Shown here: piece after piece, positions 26,719-35,730 of the stretch
How the letters are laid out: the number at the start of each line of letters is the position of its first letter
How positions within the stretch are numbered: position 1 is the first letter of the stretch
Made by a program: the position numbers and the translations under genes
Origin: Allobosea sp. 67-29
GTDB lineage: Bacteria > Pseudomonadota > Alphaproteobacteria > Rhizobiales > Beijerinckiaceae
Assembly: GCF_001898115.1 (NCBI RefSeq)
Contig: NZ_MKSQ01000008.1
Span: 435,606 to 499,605, forward strand
DNA length: 64,000 bases
Direction of reading: 5' to 3'
The notes under the pieces: model-generated
Told to the model about the DNA's origin: nothing
Seen by the model: the letters and a program-made list of their open reading frames with translations, nothing else
The model's database searches: none

Positions 26719-27597
26719 TCATGCGTGCTCCATGTGGATGCGCTCTCGCAGTTCGTGGACGATGTCGACGAACTCGGCCGTGAAGGTCGTCTCCAGCGTG
26801 CGCGGGCGCGGCAGCTCGATTTTGCGGATCTTGACGATCCGGCCGGGGCGCCGGCTCATCACATAGACTGTGTCGGCGAGATAGACCGCCTCGCGCAGAT
26901 CGTGCGTCACCAGCACCGCTGTGAAGCGGCGCTCCAGCCAGAGCTTCTGCATCACGCTCCAGAGTTCCTCGCGCGTGAAGGCGTCGAGCGCGCCGAAAGG
27001 CTCGTCGAGCATCAGGATCTCGGGTTCGTGGACGAGCGCGCGGCACAGGCTCGAGCGTTGCTGCATGCCTCCCGAGAGCTGCCAGGGGAATTTCTGGCCG
27101 AAACCGCCCAGGCCGACCGAGGACAGCAGCGCCTCGCCACGCGCGATGTACTCCGCCTTGTTCGAGCGGAAGCGGCGCTTGTGCGGCTCGACGACCTCGA
27201 GCGGCAACAGGATGTTGTCGAGGGTCGTGCGCCACGGCATCAGCGTCGGCGCCTGGAAGGCCATGCCGACGCCGCGGATCGGCCCCTTCACCACCTGCCC
27301 ATGCACCCGGACCTCGCCGCCGGTCGGGGGCAGCAGCCCGGTGACCAGCTTCATCAGGGTCGACTTGCCGCAGCCCGACGGGCCGACCACCGCGATGAAC
27401 TCGCCCTTGGCGATGGAAAGGGTCGCGTCCTCGAGCGCCAGCATGCGGCCGGCGCCGCCGCCATAGGCGAGGCTGACCTGGCGCAGCTCGACGAGAGGCG
27501 TCTCGGCCCGCTCGCGCGCGCCGTCATCCTGGGGAGCAGGCCGCACGGTCTGCGTCTCGGAGGATGGACCAGATGTCACGGGAGCCTCCTGGGGCAT
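26719..27597 (-). CDS. ABC transporter ATP-binding protein (SsuB/TauB/ThiZ type)
   Basis: ATPase subunit of 292 aa. It has Walker A GPSGCGKST, the Q-loop in MAFQAPTLMPWRT, signature LSGGMQQRSSLCRAL, Walker B ILMLDEPFGALDAFTREEL and the switch HDLREAVYLAD. The first 34 residues are a low-complexity leader (SGPSSETQTVRPAPQDDGARERAE) absent from most homologues, so the true start may be later. It lies between the substrate-binding protein and permease genes and powers their import. Confidence 0.93.
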   Translation of the reverse strand: MPQEAPVTSGPSSETQTVRPAPQDDGARERAETPLVELRQVSLAYGGGAGRMLALEDATLSIAKGEFIAVVGPSGCGKSTLMKLVTGLLPPTGGEVRVHGQVVKGPIRGVGMAFQAPTLMPWRTTLDNILLPLEVVEPHKRRFRSNKAEYIARGEALLSSVGLGGFGQKFPWQLSGGMQQRSSLCRALVHEPEILMLDEPFGALDAFTREELWSVMQKLWLERRFTAVLVTHDLREAVYLADTVYVMSRRPGRIVKIRKIELPRPRTLETTFTAEFVDIVHELRERIHMEHA

Positions 27598-27661
27598 CCG
27601 TCGAGGAGCCGGTCCGGGCGGAGCGGTCCCCCCGGATCAGGGCTGCGATCCTGCAGAAGCG

Positions 27662-28735
27662 TCAGGGTGCCACCATCCGCTCGGCCTTCGGCGGCAGGTA
27701 TTTGCCGGAGAAGACCTTGTCCGGATCAGGCGCCGTCGGAAGCCCGAAGGCCTCAGCCACGTCCTTGACCGACCGGGCGAAGCGGGCCGGGTCGACATCA
27801 CCCATGCCGTTTTCCTTCACATAGGGGGTCAGCACGTTCATCTTCAGCGACAGGTCCAGCCGCCGGGCCTCGAGCTTCTGGTCGAGCAACGGGTCGCGCT
27901 TGGCCGCCGCCGCGATGCCGATCGCGGGATTGGCGGCGACCTCCTTCCAGGCCTTTGCCGTGGCGCGCAGAAACCCCTTCACGACATCGGGCTTGGCCGC
28001 CAGAGCGGGGGAAATGATGATGCCGTTGCCATAGACGTCCATCTTGTAGTCGGAATAGTTGAAGGAGACGATGTCCTCGGGCTTCACCCCGCGCGCCTCC
28101 AGATCGAGCACCGAGGAGAAGTAGTGCCCGGTGATGAAGTCGACGCTGCCCTGCACCAGCGACTGCTCACGCAGCTGCGGCGTCAGGTTGACGAACTGGA
28201 CTGTCGAGGCGTCGAGCCCGACCTTCTTGGCAAAGGCGGGGAACAGCCGGTAGGAAGCGTCGAAAACCGGGGCGCCGAGCTTCTTGCCCGCCAGATCGGC
28301 AGGCTTGGCGATGCCCGTCTTCTTCAGCGTGTGGACGCCGAAGGGCGGGAAGTCATAAGCCATGAACACGCACAGCACTTCCTTGCCCGCATTCTTGGCG
28401 TTGTACTCGATCAACGAGTTCACGTCGGCGAAACCGATGTCGTAGGCACCCGTCGCGACGCGCTGCACCGCCCCGGCCGAGCCCTGGCCCGGATCCATCG
28501 TCACGTCCAGCCCCTCGGCCTTGTAATATCCCTTGTCGAGCGCGACGAGGAACGGCGAGGTCGGGCCCTGGAAAACCCAGTCGAGCGTGAACTTCAGCGA
28601 GGTCTGGGCGGCGGCGGGCACCACGCCCGCGAGCGCCGCCGCCGCAGCCAGGGCCAGACCACCGAGCATCCGCCGGGTCGCTCCCCGGCTCCGCGTCTCC
28701 GCGCCATCCGCCAGCATCCGCGCCACGCCGATCAT
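27662..28735 (-). CDS. ABC transporter substrate-binding protein, NMT1/THI5-like
   Basis: Periplasmic binding protein of about 357 aa. The N-terminal signal peptide has an arginine pair (ATRRMLGGLALAAAAALAGVVPAAAQ). The NMT1/THI5-like fold follows (LKFTLDWVFQGPTSPFLVALDKGYYKAEGLDVTMDPGQGSAGAVQRVATGAYDIGFADVNSLI). This family binds pyrimidine precursors, sulfonates, nitrate or similar small anions. No TPP riboswitch is visible upstream, so a thiamine-precursor role is not supported by regulation. The ATG at 28735 was chosen because GAAGGG lies about 9 bp upstream; the track uses a GTG three codons earlier. Confidence 0.9.
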   Translation of the reverse strand: MIGVARMLADGAETRSRGATRRMLGGLALAAAAALAGVVPAAAQTSLKFTLDWVFQGPTSPFLVALDKGYYKAEGLDVTMDPGQGSAGAVQRVATGAYDIGFADVNSLIEYNAKNAGKEVLCVFMAYDFPPFGVHTLKKTGIAKPADLAGKKLGAPVFDASYRLFPAFAKKVGLDASTVQFVNLTPQLREQSLVQGSVDFITGHYFSSVLDLEARGVKPEDIVSFNYSDYKMDVYGNGIIISPALAAKPDVVKGFLRATAKAWKEVAANPAIGIAAAAKRDPLLDQKLEARRLDLSLKMNVLTPYVKENGMGDVDPARFARSVKDVAEAFGLPTAPDPDKVFSGKYLPPKAERMVAP

Positions 28736-28770
28736 GTCCGCCACCCTTCGCCTTCTCGTTATGCGGCCGA

Positions 28771-28799
28771 AGGCTAGAGAGGAGGCGAAAAGCGGTCAA
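28771..28799 (-). promoter_or_regulatory. Putative promoter of the NMT1-type ABC operon, TTGACC-N17-TAGCCT
   Basis: Read on the minus strand, TTGACC and TAGCCT are separated by exactly 17 bp. The -10 element ends 35 bp upstream of the binding-protein start. It is one of the better -35 matches in the window. Confidence 0.5.
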
Positions 28800-28904
28800 T
28801 CGAGCGCGCGGGCGATCCTGCCAGATTTTTGGGCAGCAGGTTCCGACAGCGATGCTTGACCATGCAGCGTGCCGATGGCGCGGGCAGGCCTCCTGCGGGG
28901 CCTC

Positions 28905-30317
28905 TCAGCCCTGCGCCAGCACCGCATTGGGATTCAGCAGGCCCTTCGGGTCGAGCGTCTTCTTGATGGCGCGCATCAGGTCGAGCTCGACCGGATCCTT
29001 GACGCCGGGCAGCAGGTCTCGCTTGAGACGGCCGATGCCGTGCTCGGCCGAGATCGAGCCGTGCAGCTCCGCCACAATCGCGTGCACCGCCTCGTTCATC
29101 TCGCTCCAGCGCGCGAGGAAGGCCTGCTTGTCGGCTCCGACCGGCTGGCTGATGTTGAAATGGATGTTGCCGTCGCCGAGATGGCCGAAGGGCACCGGCC
29201 GGCAGCCGGGCACCATCGCCTCGACGACCGCGATCGCCCGCTTCAGGAACTCCGGCGTGGCATGGACCGGCACCGAGACATCGTGCTTGATCGAGCCGCC
29301 CTCATAGGTCTGCACCTCGGACATCATCTCGCGCAGCTTCCAGAAATCGGCGCGCTGGGTCAGCGACCCCGCCAGCGCGGCGTCGGTGACGATGCCCTTC
29401 TCCAGCGCCTCACCGAGAAAGGCCTCGACATGCTCGTCGAGCCCGGCGGCGGACTGGGCCGAAACCTCCATCAGCACGTACCAGGGCGACGCTTCTGAGA
29501 GCGGATCGCGGGCGCCGGAGGCGTGCCGCAGGACGAAATCAAGGCCGATGCGCGGCATCAGCTCGAAGGTGGTGAGCGTGCCGCCGGCCCCGGCCTTGGC
29601 GGCGTTCAGCAATGCGAGCGCCGCCTCGGGGCTCGGCACGGCGAGGAAGGCGGTGGCGCGCGCGGCCGGCAGCGGAAAGAGCTTCAGCACCGCTGCCGTG
29701 ATGATGCCGAGCGTGCCTTCGGCGCCGATGAAGAGATCCTTCAGGTCGTAGCCGGTGTTGTCCTTGCGGAGCTGGCGCAGCCCGTTCCAGATGCGCCCGT
29801 CCGGCAGCACGACCTCCAGACCCAGGCAGAGCTCGCGGGCATTGCCATAGGCCAGCACGGCGGTTCCGCCCGCATTGGTCGAGAGGTTGCCGCCGATGGT
29901 GCAGGACCCCTCGGAGGCGAGCGAAAGCGGGAAGAGGCGTCCCGCCGCTTCCGCGGCATCCTGCGCCCGCTTCAGCGTGACGCCGGCCTCGACGATCATG
30001 GTGTCGCCGTCCGCATCGACCGCCCGGACCCGGTCGAGGCGCTGCAGGGACAGGATGACCTCCCTGCCGTCGGCGATCGGGATCTGGCCGCCGACCAGGC
30101 CGGTATTGCCGCCTTGCGGCACCAGGGTCGTGCCGGTCTCGGCCGCGAGCTTGACCAGCTCGGCGACCTCGGCGGTCGAGCCGGGGCGAACGATGCCCTG
30201 CGCCTTGCCGCGGAAGAGATCCCGCCACTCCTTGAGATAGGGCACCATCGCGTCGGCATCGGTGACGATGTTCTTCGCGCCGACGATCCCGGCCATGCGA
30301 TCGAGAATTGTGCTCAT
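28905..30317 (-). CDS. FAD-binding oxidoreductase, D-2-hydroxyacid (D-lactate/D-2-hydroxyglutarate) dehydrogenase family
   Basis: A 470-aa flavoprotein of the FAD_binding_4 plus FAD-oxidase_C family, paralogous to GlcD in this window. Features are LVPQGGNTGLVGGQIP, the FAD region SEGSCTIGGNLSTNAGGTAVLAYGNAREL, GAEGTLGIITAAVLKL, and the C-terminal metal-site segments VPFGHLGDGNIHFNISQP and SAEHGIGRLKRDLL. The pattern is closest to D-2-hydroxyglutarate and D-lactate dehydrogenases; the substrate is not readable. It begins 15 bp after the RlmD-like gene on the same strand, so the two are probably co-transcribed. Confidence 0.9.
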   Translation of the reverse strand: MSTILDRMAGIVGAKNIVTDADAMVPYLKEWRDLFRGKAQGIVRPGSTAEVAELVKLAAETGTTLVPQGGNTGLVGGQIPIADGREVILSLQRLDRVRAVDADGDTMIVEAGVTLKRAQDAAEAAGRLFPLSLASEGSCTIGGNLSTNAGGTAVLAYGNARELCLGLEVVLPDGRIWNGLRQLRKDNTGYDLKDLFIGAEGTLGIITAAVLKLFPLPAARATAFLAVPSPEAALALLNAAKAGAGGTLTTFELMPRIGLDFVLRHASGARDPLSEASPWYVLMEVSAQSAAGLDEHVEAFLGEALEKGIVTDAALAGSLTQRADFWKLREMMSEVQTYEGGSIKHDVSVPVHATPEFLKRAIAVVEAMVPGCRPVPFGHLGDGNIHFNISQPVGADKQAFLARWSEMNEAVHAIVAELHGSISAEHGIGRLKRDLLPGVKDPVELDLMRAIKKTLDPKGLLNPNAVLAQG

Positions 30318-30332
30318 CCTGAAGCCCTGCCC

Positions 30333-31571
30333 TCAGCCCTTCCTGCCGCGCCGGAACACGCCGACGAGCTCGACATGAGCGGAATAGCGGAACTGGTCGA
30401 CCGGCGTCACGGCCTCCAGCGCATATCCGCCCGCAGCCAGCGTCGCGGCGTCGCGCGCGAAGCTGCCGGCGTCGCAGGAGACGTAGATCACGTCCCTCAC
30501 CTTCGAGGCCGCCAGCCGCCTGACCTGCGCCTCCGCCCCGGCCCGCGGCGGATCGAGCACGACGACGTCGAAGCCGTTGAGTTCATGCTCCAGCAGCGGG
30601 CGGCGGAACAGATCGCGCGCCTCGGTGGCGATCGGCTTCAGCCCGGGCGTCGCGCCGAAACCCTTCGCCAGCGCCAGCATCGCCGCCTTGTCGCTTTCGA
30701 CCGCCAGCACCTGCATCCGCTCCGCCAGGCGGACGCTGAAGGGACCACAACCGGCAAAGAGATCGGCGGCGCGCTTGCCCTTCGGCAACGCCGCCATGAC
30801 GAGCCCCGCCAGGGTCTCCTCGCCAAGCGCCGTCGCCTGCAGGAAGCCGCCCGGCGGCGGCGCGACCAGCGCCTTGCCCATCTGCTGCAGGGGTGGACGG
30901 CGCTCCACGACGATCTCGCCATGGTTGGAGAGCCGGGCGAGGTCGAGCCGCTCGGCGAGCTGCGTCAGGGCGAGCCTGAGCTTGTCGCCAAGCGGGCCAT
31001 GGCCACGCAGGTCGACATCGAGCCCGGCCTCCGAAGCGGTGAGTTGGATGTCGAGCGGCTTGCCGGCGCCGCCCATGCGGTTCGCCAGCATCTGCGCGAC
31101 GGCCGGCGCGCGGTCGAGGCCGGGCACCAGCACCGGGCAGGCCTCGACCTCGATCAGCTCGTGGCTGCGCGCCGCCATGAAGCCGACGACCATCGCCTCG
31201 CCCTGGCGGCGGGCATGGAAGGTGACACGGCGACGTCCGGCGCCGTGGGCGTCGATCAACGCGCCGACCGGCGCCGCGACACCCGCACGCTCCAGCGCCG
31301 TCACGACCTGCCGGCGCTTCCATTCGCGGTAGAGGTCGGGCGCCATGTGCTGGGCGGCGCAACCGCCGCAGCGGGTGAAGAGAGGGCAGATCGCAGCGAT
31401 GCGGGACCCGGAGGGCGCCAGGATCTCGACGAGCTGCCCCCGCTCGCCGTCGACGACGGCGCGCACGGTCTCGCCCGGCAGTGCATAGGGAACGAAGACG
31501 CTGCCGGACGCCATCCGTGCGATTCCATCGCCGCGCTGGCCCAGATGGTCGACGGTCAGGATTTCGTTCAT
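30333..31571 (-). CDS. 23S rRNA (uracil-5-)-methyltransferase, RlmD/RumA-TrmA family
   Basis: A SAM-dependent RNA m5U methyltransferase of 412 aa. It has an N-terminal TRAM-like segment (LTVDHLGQRGDGIARMASGSVFVPYALPGETVRAVV) and iron-sulfur-type cysteines in CPLFTRCGGCAAQH. The SAM-binding motif is ADLFAGCGPFSVRLAE, followed by the VVLDPPRAGAE loop and the catalytic cysteine in IYVSCDAGSFARDAATL. The last motif differs from the common SCNPxTLARD. The start ATG at 31571 (MNEILTVDHLG) is divergent from cysK by 141 bp; the track version runs 208 residues into cysK and is wrong. The target uridine is inferred from the family. Confidence 0.9.
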   Translation of the reverse strand: MNEILTVDHLGQRGDGIARMASGSVFVPYALPGETVRAVVDGERGQLVEILAPSGSRIAAICPLFTRCGGCAAQHMAPDLYREWKRRQVVTALERAGVAAPVGALIDAHGAGRRRVTFHARRQGEAMVVGFMAARSHELIEVEACPVLVPGLDRAPAVAQMLANRMGGAGKPLDIQLTASEAGLDVDLRGHGPLGDKLRLALTQLAERLDLARLSNHGEIVVERRPPLQQMGKALVAPPPGGFLQATALGEETLAGLVMAALPKGKRAADLFAGCGPFSVRLAERMQVLAVESDKAAMLALAKGFGATPGLKPIATEARDLFRRPLLEHELNGFDVVVLDPPRAGAEAQVRRLAASKVRDVIYVSCDAGSFARDAATLAAGGYALEAVTPVDQFRYSAHVELVGVFRRGRKG

Positions 31572-31712
31572 GGCGAGCTTCGGAGAAGGATTTTCTCCGG
31601 CCTGCGGCTTGGCGACTGGCATTGTTCCGAACTCGGGGCTGGTCGCCCGCTCGCTGGTGACCTCGGTGAGGCTTTCGCCTATCAGGTCGGGGACGAATTG
31701 GGAAATCCGGCC

Positions 31713-32759
31713 ATGACCATCCGCGACGGCGTCATCGAAGCCATCGGCAATACCCCGCTCATCAAGCTCCAGCGCGCCTCGGCCGAAACCGGCTGCGCCA
31801 TCCTCGGCAAGGCCGAGTTCATGAATCCCGGCCAGTCGGTCAAGGATCGCGCCGCGCTCGCCATCATCCGCGATGCGGAGGCGAAGGGGCAGTTGAAGCC
31901 TGGCGGCGTCATCGTCGAGGGCACCGCGGGCAATACCGGCATCGGCATCGCGCTGGTCGGCAACGCGCTGGGCTATCGCTCCGTCATCGTCATCCCGGAG
32001 ACGCAGAGCCAGGAAAAGAAGGACATGCTGCGGCTCGCCGGCGCGACCTTGGTCGAGGTCCCGGCCGCGCCCTACGCCAACCCTAACAATTATGTGAAGG
32101 TCTCCGGCCGCCTTGCCGACGAACTGGCCAGGACCGAGCCGAACGGCGCGATCTGGGCGAACCAGTTCGACAACACCGCCAACCGCCAGGGCCATTTCGA
32201 GACCACCGGCCCCGAGATCTGGGAGCAGACCGCCGGCAAGGTCGACGGCTTCATCTGCGCGGTCGGCTCAGGCGGCACGCTCGCCGGCGTCGGCATGGCG
32301 CTGAAGGCGCGCAACCCCAAGGTGACGATCGGCCTCGCCGACCCGATGGGCGCGGCTCTCTACTCCTATTACACGACCGGTGTCCTCAAGTCCGAAGGCT
32401 CCTCGATCACCGAGGGCATCGGCCAGGGGCGGATCACCGCCAATCTGCAGGACGCGCCGGTCGACATCGCCTTCCAGGTTCCGGATGCCGAAGCGGTGCA
32501 GGTGGTCTTCGAACTGCTGGAGCATGAAGGGCTCTGCCTCGGCGGCTCGTCCGGAATCAATGTTGCGGGGGCGATCCGGCTGGCACGCGAGCTGGGTCCC
32601 GGCCATACCATCGTGACGGTGCTGTGCGACTATGGCACGCGCTATCAATCCAAGCTGTTCAACCCCGATTTCCTGCGCGCCAAGAACCTACCGGTGCCGG
32701 CCTGGCTCGAGCGCGACGAGCGGGCGCTGAAGCAGATGGTCGCGGGCGTGCTCGCCTAG
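31713..32759 (+). CDS. cysK: Cysteine synthase A (O-acetylserine sulfhydrylase family)
   Basis: A PLP enzyme making L-cysteine from O-acetyl-L-serine and sulfide in the cytoplasm. The 348-aa product begins MTIRDGVIEAIGNTPLIKLQRASAETGC. It carries the PLP lysine in NPGQSVKDRAALAII, the substrate loop EGTAGNTGIGIALVG, the phosphate-binding GSGGTLAGVGMALKA, and the serine near the C-terminus in CLGGSSGINVAGAIRLA. The track's 1078-aa version starts 2.2 kb too early on the antisense strand of two genes. A 7-bp hairpin (CGGAGAA/TTCTCCG, 31581-31599) lies in the divergent rlmD-like/cysK intergenic region. Confidence 0.94.
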   Translation: MTIRDGVIEAIGNTPLIKLQRASAETGCAILGKAEFMNPGQSVKDRAALAIIRDAEAKGQLKPGGVIVEGTAGNTGIGIALVGNALGYRSVIVIPETQSQEKKDMLRLAGATLVEVPAAPYANPNNYVKVSGRLADELARTEPNGAIWANQFDNTANRQGHFETTGPEIWEQTAGKVDGFICAVGSGGTLAGVGMALKARNPKVTIGLADPMGAALYSYYTTGVLKSEGSSITEGIGQGRITANLQDAPVDIAFQVPDAEAVQVVFELLEHEGLCLGGSSGINVAGAIRLARELGPGHTIVTVLCDYGTRYQSKLFNPDFLRAKNLPVPAWLERDERALKQMVAGVLA

Positions 32760-32859
32760 AGGCCGGCACCGGCGCGATCCTTTGCCGCAAAAGTGATTTC
32801 CACGAAGCCGGAACAGTTCTAGCCTGCCTTCCCTGTCCCGCGAGCGAGGGGGTGGAGGC

Positions 32860-33918
32860 ATGCCGGTCTCGCATATCAGGCTCGCCACGGTCGAACCGCC
32901 CGAGCATGGCCCCGGCGATCCCGGAATGGATCAGGGCCAGTTGCACGCGGCCGGCGTGATCGCCTCGAGCGTCTATGCCCATGGCGTGCGCGTCGCCGAC
33001 ATCCCCGTCGAGGAAGCGGGCGAATGGGCGCGCAAGGGCGACCATGTCGTCTGGATCGGGCTGTTCGAGCCGGACGCCACCCTGCTCCGCTGCGTCCAGC
33101 AGCAGTTCGGCCTGCATCCCCTCGCGGTCGAGGACGCCACGAACGCGCACCAACGCCCGAAGCTCGAGCAATATGGCGACGCGCTGTTCGTCGTCGCACG
33201 CACCGCGCAGTTGATCGACGGGCGCATCGCTTTCGGCGAGACGCACATCTTCCTCGGCCGCGGCTACATCGTCAGCGTGCGGCACGGCGCCTCGACCTCG
33301 TACAGATCGGTCCGGCAGCATTGGGAGACCTGCCCGACATCCCTGGCCAAGGGCGAGGACTTCATCCTCTATGCGATCCTCGACTTCATCGTCGACAACT
33401 ACATGCCCGTGCTCGAGGCGATCCATGACGAGGTCGAGGAGATCGAGGACATGGTGCTCGCCCGGCCGATGGCGCGGACCGAGATCGAGCGCCTCTACAT
33501 GCTGCGGCGGGATCTGCTGCGCCTGCGCAACGCGATCATGCCGCTCGTCGATGTCTGCCAGCGGCTGACCAACGGCAACGTCCCGCAGGTGCGGCCGACG
33601 CTCGCGCCGATGTTCCGCGACGTCACCGACCACCTTCGCACCGTGCAGGAAAAGATCGACAGCCTGCGCGAGGTGCTGGCGTTCGCCTTCGAGGCCAGTC
33701 TGCTCGTCGGCCAGAGCCAGGAGAACGCCATCACCAAGCGGCTCGCCTCCTGGGCGGCGATCCTGGCGGTGCCGACCGCGGTCGCGGGCATCTACGGCAT
33801 GAACTTCAGGAACATGCCGGAGCTCGACCTGCATTACGGCTATTATGGCGTGCTGGCCTTCATCGTCGCGTCCTGCGCCGTCTTGTACTGGCGCTTCAAG
33901 CGCAATGGCTGGCTGTAG
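32860..33918 (+). CDS. CorA-family magnesium/divalent-metal channel
   Basis: A pentameric inner-membrane Mg2+ (or Co2+/Ni2+) channel of 352 aa. It has the long cytoplasmic N-terminal domain and a helical stalk (LDFIVDNYMPVLEAIHDEVEEIEDMVL). Two C-terminal transmembrane helices follow, with the signature YGMNFRNMPEL at the end of TM1 and a basic tail RFKRNGWL. It is convergent with the SLC13 permease, with no bases between the two stop codons. A second, divergent CorA lies 1.8 kb away. Confidence 0.92.
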   Translation: MPVSHIRLATVEPPEHGPGDPGMDQGQLHAAGVIASSVYAHGVRVADIPVEEAGEWARKGDHVVWIGLFEPDATLLRCVQQQFGLHPLAVEDATNAHQRPKLEQYGDALFVVARTAQLIDGRIAFGETHIFLGRGYIVSVRHGASTSYRSVRQHWETCPTSLAKGEDFILYAILDFIVDNYMPVLEAIHDEVEEIEDMVLARPMARTEIERLYMLRRDLLRLRNAIMPLVDVCQRLTNGNVPQVRPTLAPMFRDVTDHLRTVQEKIDSLREVLAFAFEASLLVGQSQENAITKRLASWAAILAVPTAVAGIYGMNFRNMPELDLHYGYYGVLAFIVASCAVLYWRFKRNGWL

Positions 33919-35697
33919 CTAGCGCAACGGCCAGACAAGCAGGATCATCGGCACCGCGAGCAGGATGACGATCAGGGACAAGGGCGCCCCGAGCCGGGCG
34001 TAATCGCTGAAGCGGTAGCCGCCCGGGCCCATCACCAGCGTGTTGCACTGGTGCCCGATCGGCGTGAGGAAGTCGCAGGCCGCGCCGATCGCCACCGCCA
34101 TCAGGAACGCGTCCGGGTTGTAGCCGAGGTTGCGGGCGAAGCCGGCGCCGATCGGCGCCATCACCAGCACGGTGGCGGCATTGTTGAGGAAGGGCGTCAC
34201 CGCCATCGCCGCGACCAGGATCAGGGCGACCGCGGCCCAGCCCGGCAAACCAGCACCGATGGTCGCAAGCCAAGAGGCGAAGAGTTCGGTCGTGCCGGTC
34301 GTCCGCAACGAATCGCTGACGGGAATCAGGGCGGCCAGCATCAGCAGGATCGGCGCGTCGATGTTGCGGTAGGCCTCGCGCAACGGCACGCATCGGAACG
34401 TGATCAGCAGGACCGCCGCCGCGAAAAAGACGAGCGGCACCGGTGCCAGCCCGGCAGCGAGCGTGGCGACGGTCGCGAGCGTGATCGCCACCGTCAGCAC
34501 CACGCGCCGGGTCGAGCCCAGGGGCACGAGACGGTCGGCCAGCGGCAGAAGGCCCATTTCGGAGAGCTTCTCCGGCAGAAGCTTCTCGTCGCCCTGGATC
34601 ACCACGATGTCGCCCGCGCGCAGCCGGATATCGCGCAGGCGCTGGCTGAAGCGCTCGCCAGCGCGGCTGATAGCCAGCATGTTGACGCCGAAGCGGGCGT
34701 GGAGGGCCATATCGCCGGCGGATTGGCCGATCACGACGGAATCGGGCCCAACGATCGCTTCGGCGATGCGATCGGGATCGAGCGCATCGTCCTTCTGCGT
34801 CGGCCTGTCCTTGCCGATCAGGTCGAGACCGCCCTCGGCCACGACCCGCTCCAGCACCGCGGCATCGCCGCGCAGCAGCAGGATGTCGCCGGCGCGCAGG
34901 CCGGCATCCGGCAGCGGCGCCTTGACCCGCCGCTCGTCGCGCAGGATCTGGACGATCTCGACATTGCCGCCGCCGATCGCCTTCAGCGCATCGACCGTCT
35001 TGCCCGCCAGGGCCGATTTGGGGCCGACCTTGGCTTCGGTCAGGTAGTCCTTGATCTCGATCGCCTGGTCGAGGGAAACGGCGCCGCGCCGGTCGCGCGG
35101 CAGCAGGCGGTAGCCGACGCTGAGGAACGCACAGCCGGCGAGCGCCACGACGATGCCGACGGGGGCGAAGTCGAACATGTGGAAGGGCTTGCCGCCGAGC
35201 TCCTCGCGCACGCGGGCGACGATGACGTTCGGCGAGGTGCCGACGAGGGTGACGATGCCGCCGAGCAGCGAGGCGAAGGCCATCGGCATCAGGAAGACCG
35301 AGGGCGATTTGCCGTCCTTGCGGGCGAGCTGATAGGCGATCGGCAACATCATGGCGAGCGCGCCGATGTTCTTGATGATCGCCGACATGATGGCGACGGT
35401 GAAGACCAGCAGCGGCACCTGCAGCTGCGTCGAGGCCGTGCCGGAGCTCAGCTTCGAGAAGACCCGCTCGATGATGCGCGAGCGCGCCACAGCGGCGCTC
35501 AGCACCAGCGCGCTGCCGACGATGATAACGATGTCGTCGGAGAAGCCCTTGAAGGCCTCGGCCGCAGGGACGAGCCCGAGCGCGACCGCGGCGAGCAGCG
35601 CCAGCATGGCCACGACGTCGTAGCGCAGGCGGCCCCACAGGAAGGCCCCCATCATGCCCGCGACGAGAAGGACAGAGAGAATCTGCTGCTGGGTCAT
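33919..35697 (-). CDS. SLC13-family anion permease with two TrkA_C (RCK_C) domains
   Basis: A 592-aa inner-membrane carrier of the divalent-anion:Na+ symporter/CitMHS superfamily. It has two blocks of hydrophobic helices (1-185 and 400-592) separated by a cytoplasmic region. That region holds two RCK_C-type domains (IVQILRDERRVKAPLPDAGLRAGDILLLRG; LHARFGVNMLAISRAGERFSQRLRDIRLRAGDIVVIQG). Helix-breaking motifs GIVTLVGTSPNVIVA and TPFLNNAATVLVMAP mark the two re-entrant substrate loops. Such proteins move sulfate, dicarboxylates or related anions. It begins 33 bp after the second CorA gene, suggesting an operon. Confidence 0.92.
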   Translation of the reverse strand: MTQQQILSVLLVAGMMGAFLWGRLRYDVVAMLALLAAVALGLVPAAEAFKGFSDDIVIIVGSALVLSAAVARSRIIERVFSKLSSGTASTQLQVPLLVFTVAIMSAIIKNIGALAMMLPIAYQLARKDGKSPSVFLMPMAFASLLGGIVTLVGTSPNVIVARVREELGGKPFHMFDFAPVGIVVALAGCAFLSVGYRLLPRDRRGAVSLDQAIEIKDYLTEAKVGPKSALAGKTVDALKAIGGGNVEIVQILRDERRVKAPLPDAGLRAGDILLLRGDAAVLERVVAEGGLDLIGKDRPTQKDDALDPDRIAEAIVGPDSVVIGQSAGDMALHARFGVNMLAISRAGERFSQRLRDIRLRAGDIVVIQGDEKLLPEKLSEMGLLPLADRLVPLGSTRRVVLTVAITLATVATLAAGLAPVPLVFFAAAVLLITFRCVPLREAYRNIDAPILLMLAALIPVSDSLRTTGTTELFASWLATIGAGLPGWAAVALILVAAMAVTPFLNNAATVLVMAPIGAGFARNLGYNPDAFLMAVAIGAACDFLTPIGHQCNTLVMGPGGYRFSDYARLGAPLSLIVILLAVPMILLVWPLR

Positions 35698-35730
35698 CCG
35701 GTCATCACGAGCGTTTGCCGGACAGTCGCC

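Noticed and set aside
28736-28904. Possible TPP riboswitch upstream of the NMT1-type binding protein
   Set aside because: No CUGAGA or GAUAAUGC-type conserved core is present on the minus strand; only a plain promoter is seen.
29523-31712. Upstream 730 residues of the 1078-aa plus ORF ending in cysK
   Set aside because: It runs antisense to the RlmD-like gene and the FAD dehydrogenase, and its protein is low-complexity. Real cysK starts at 31713.
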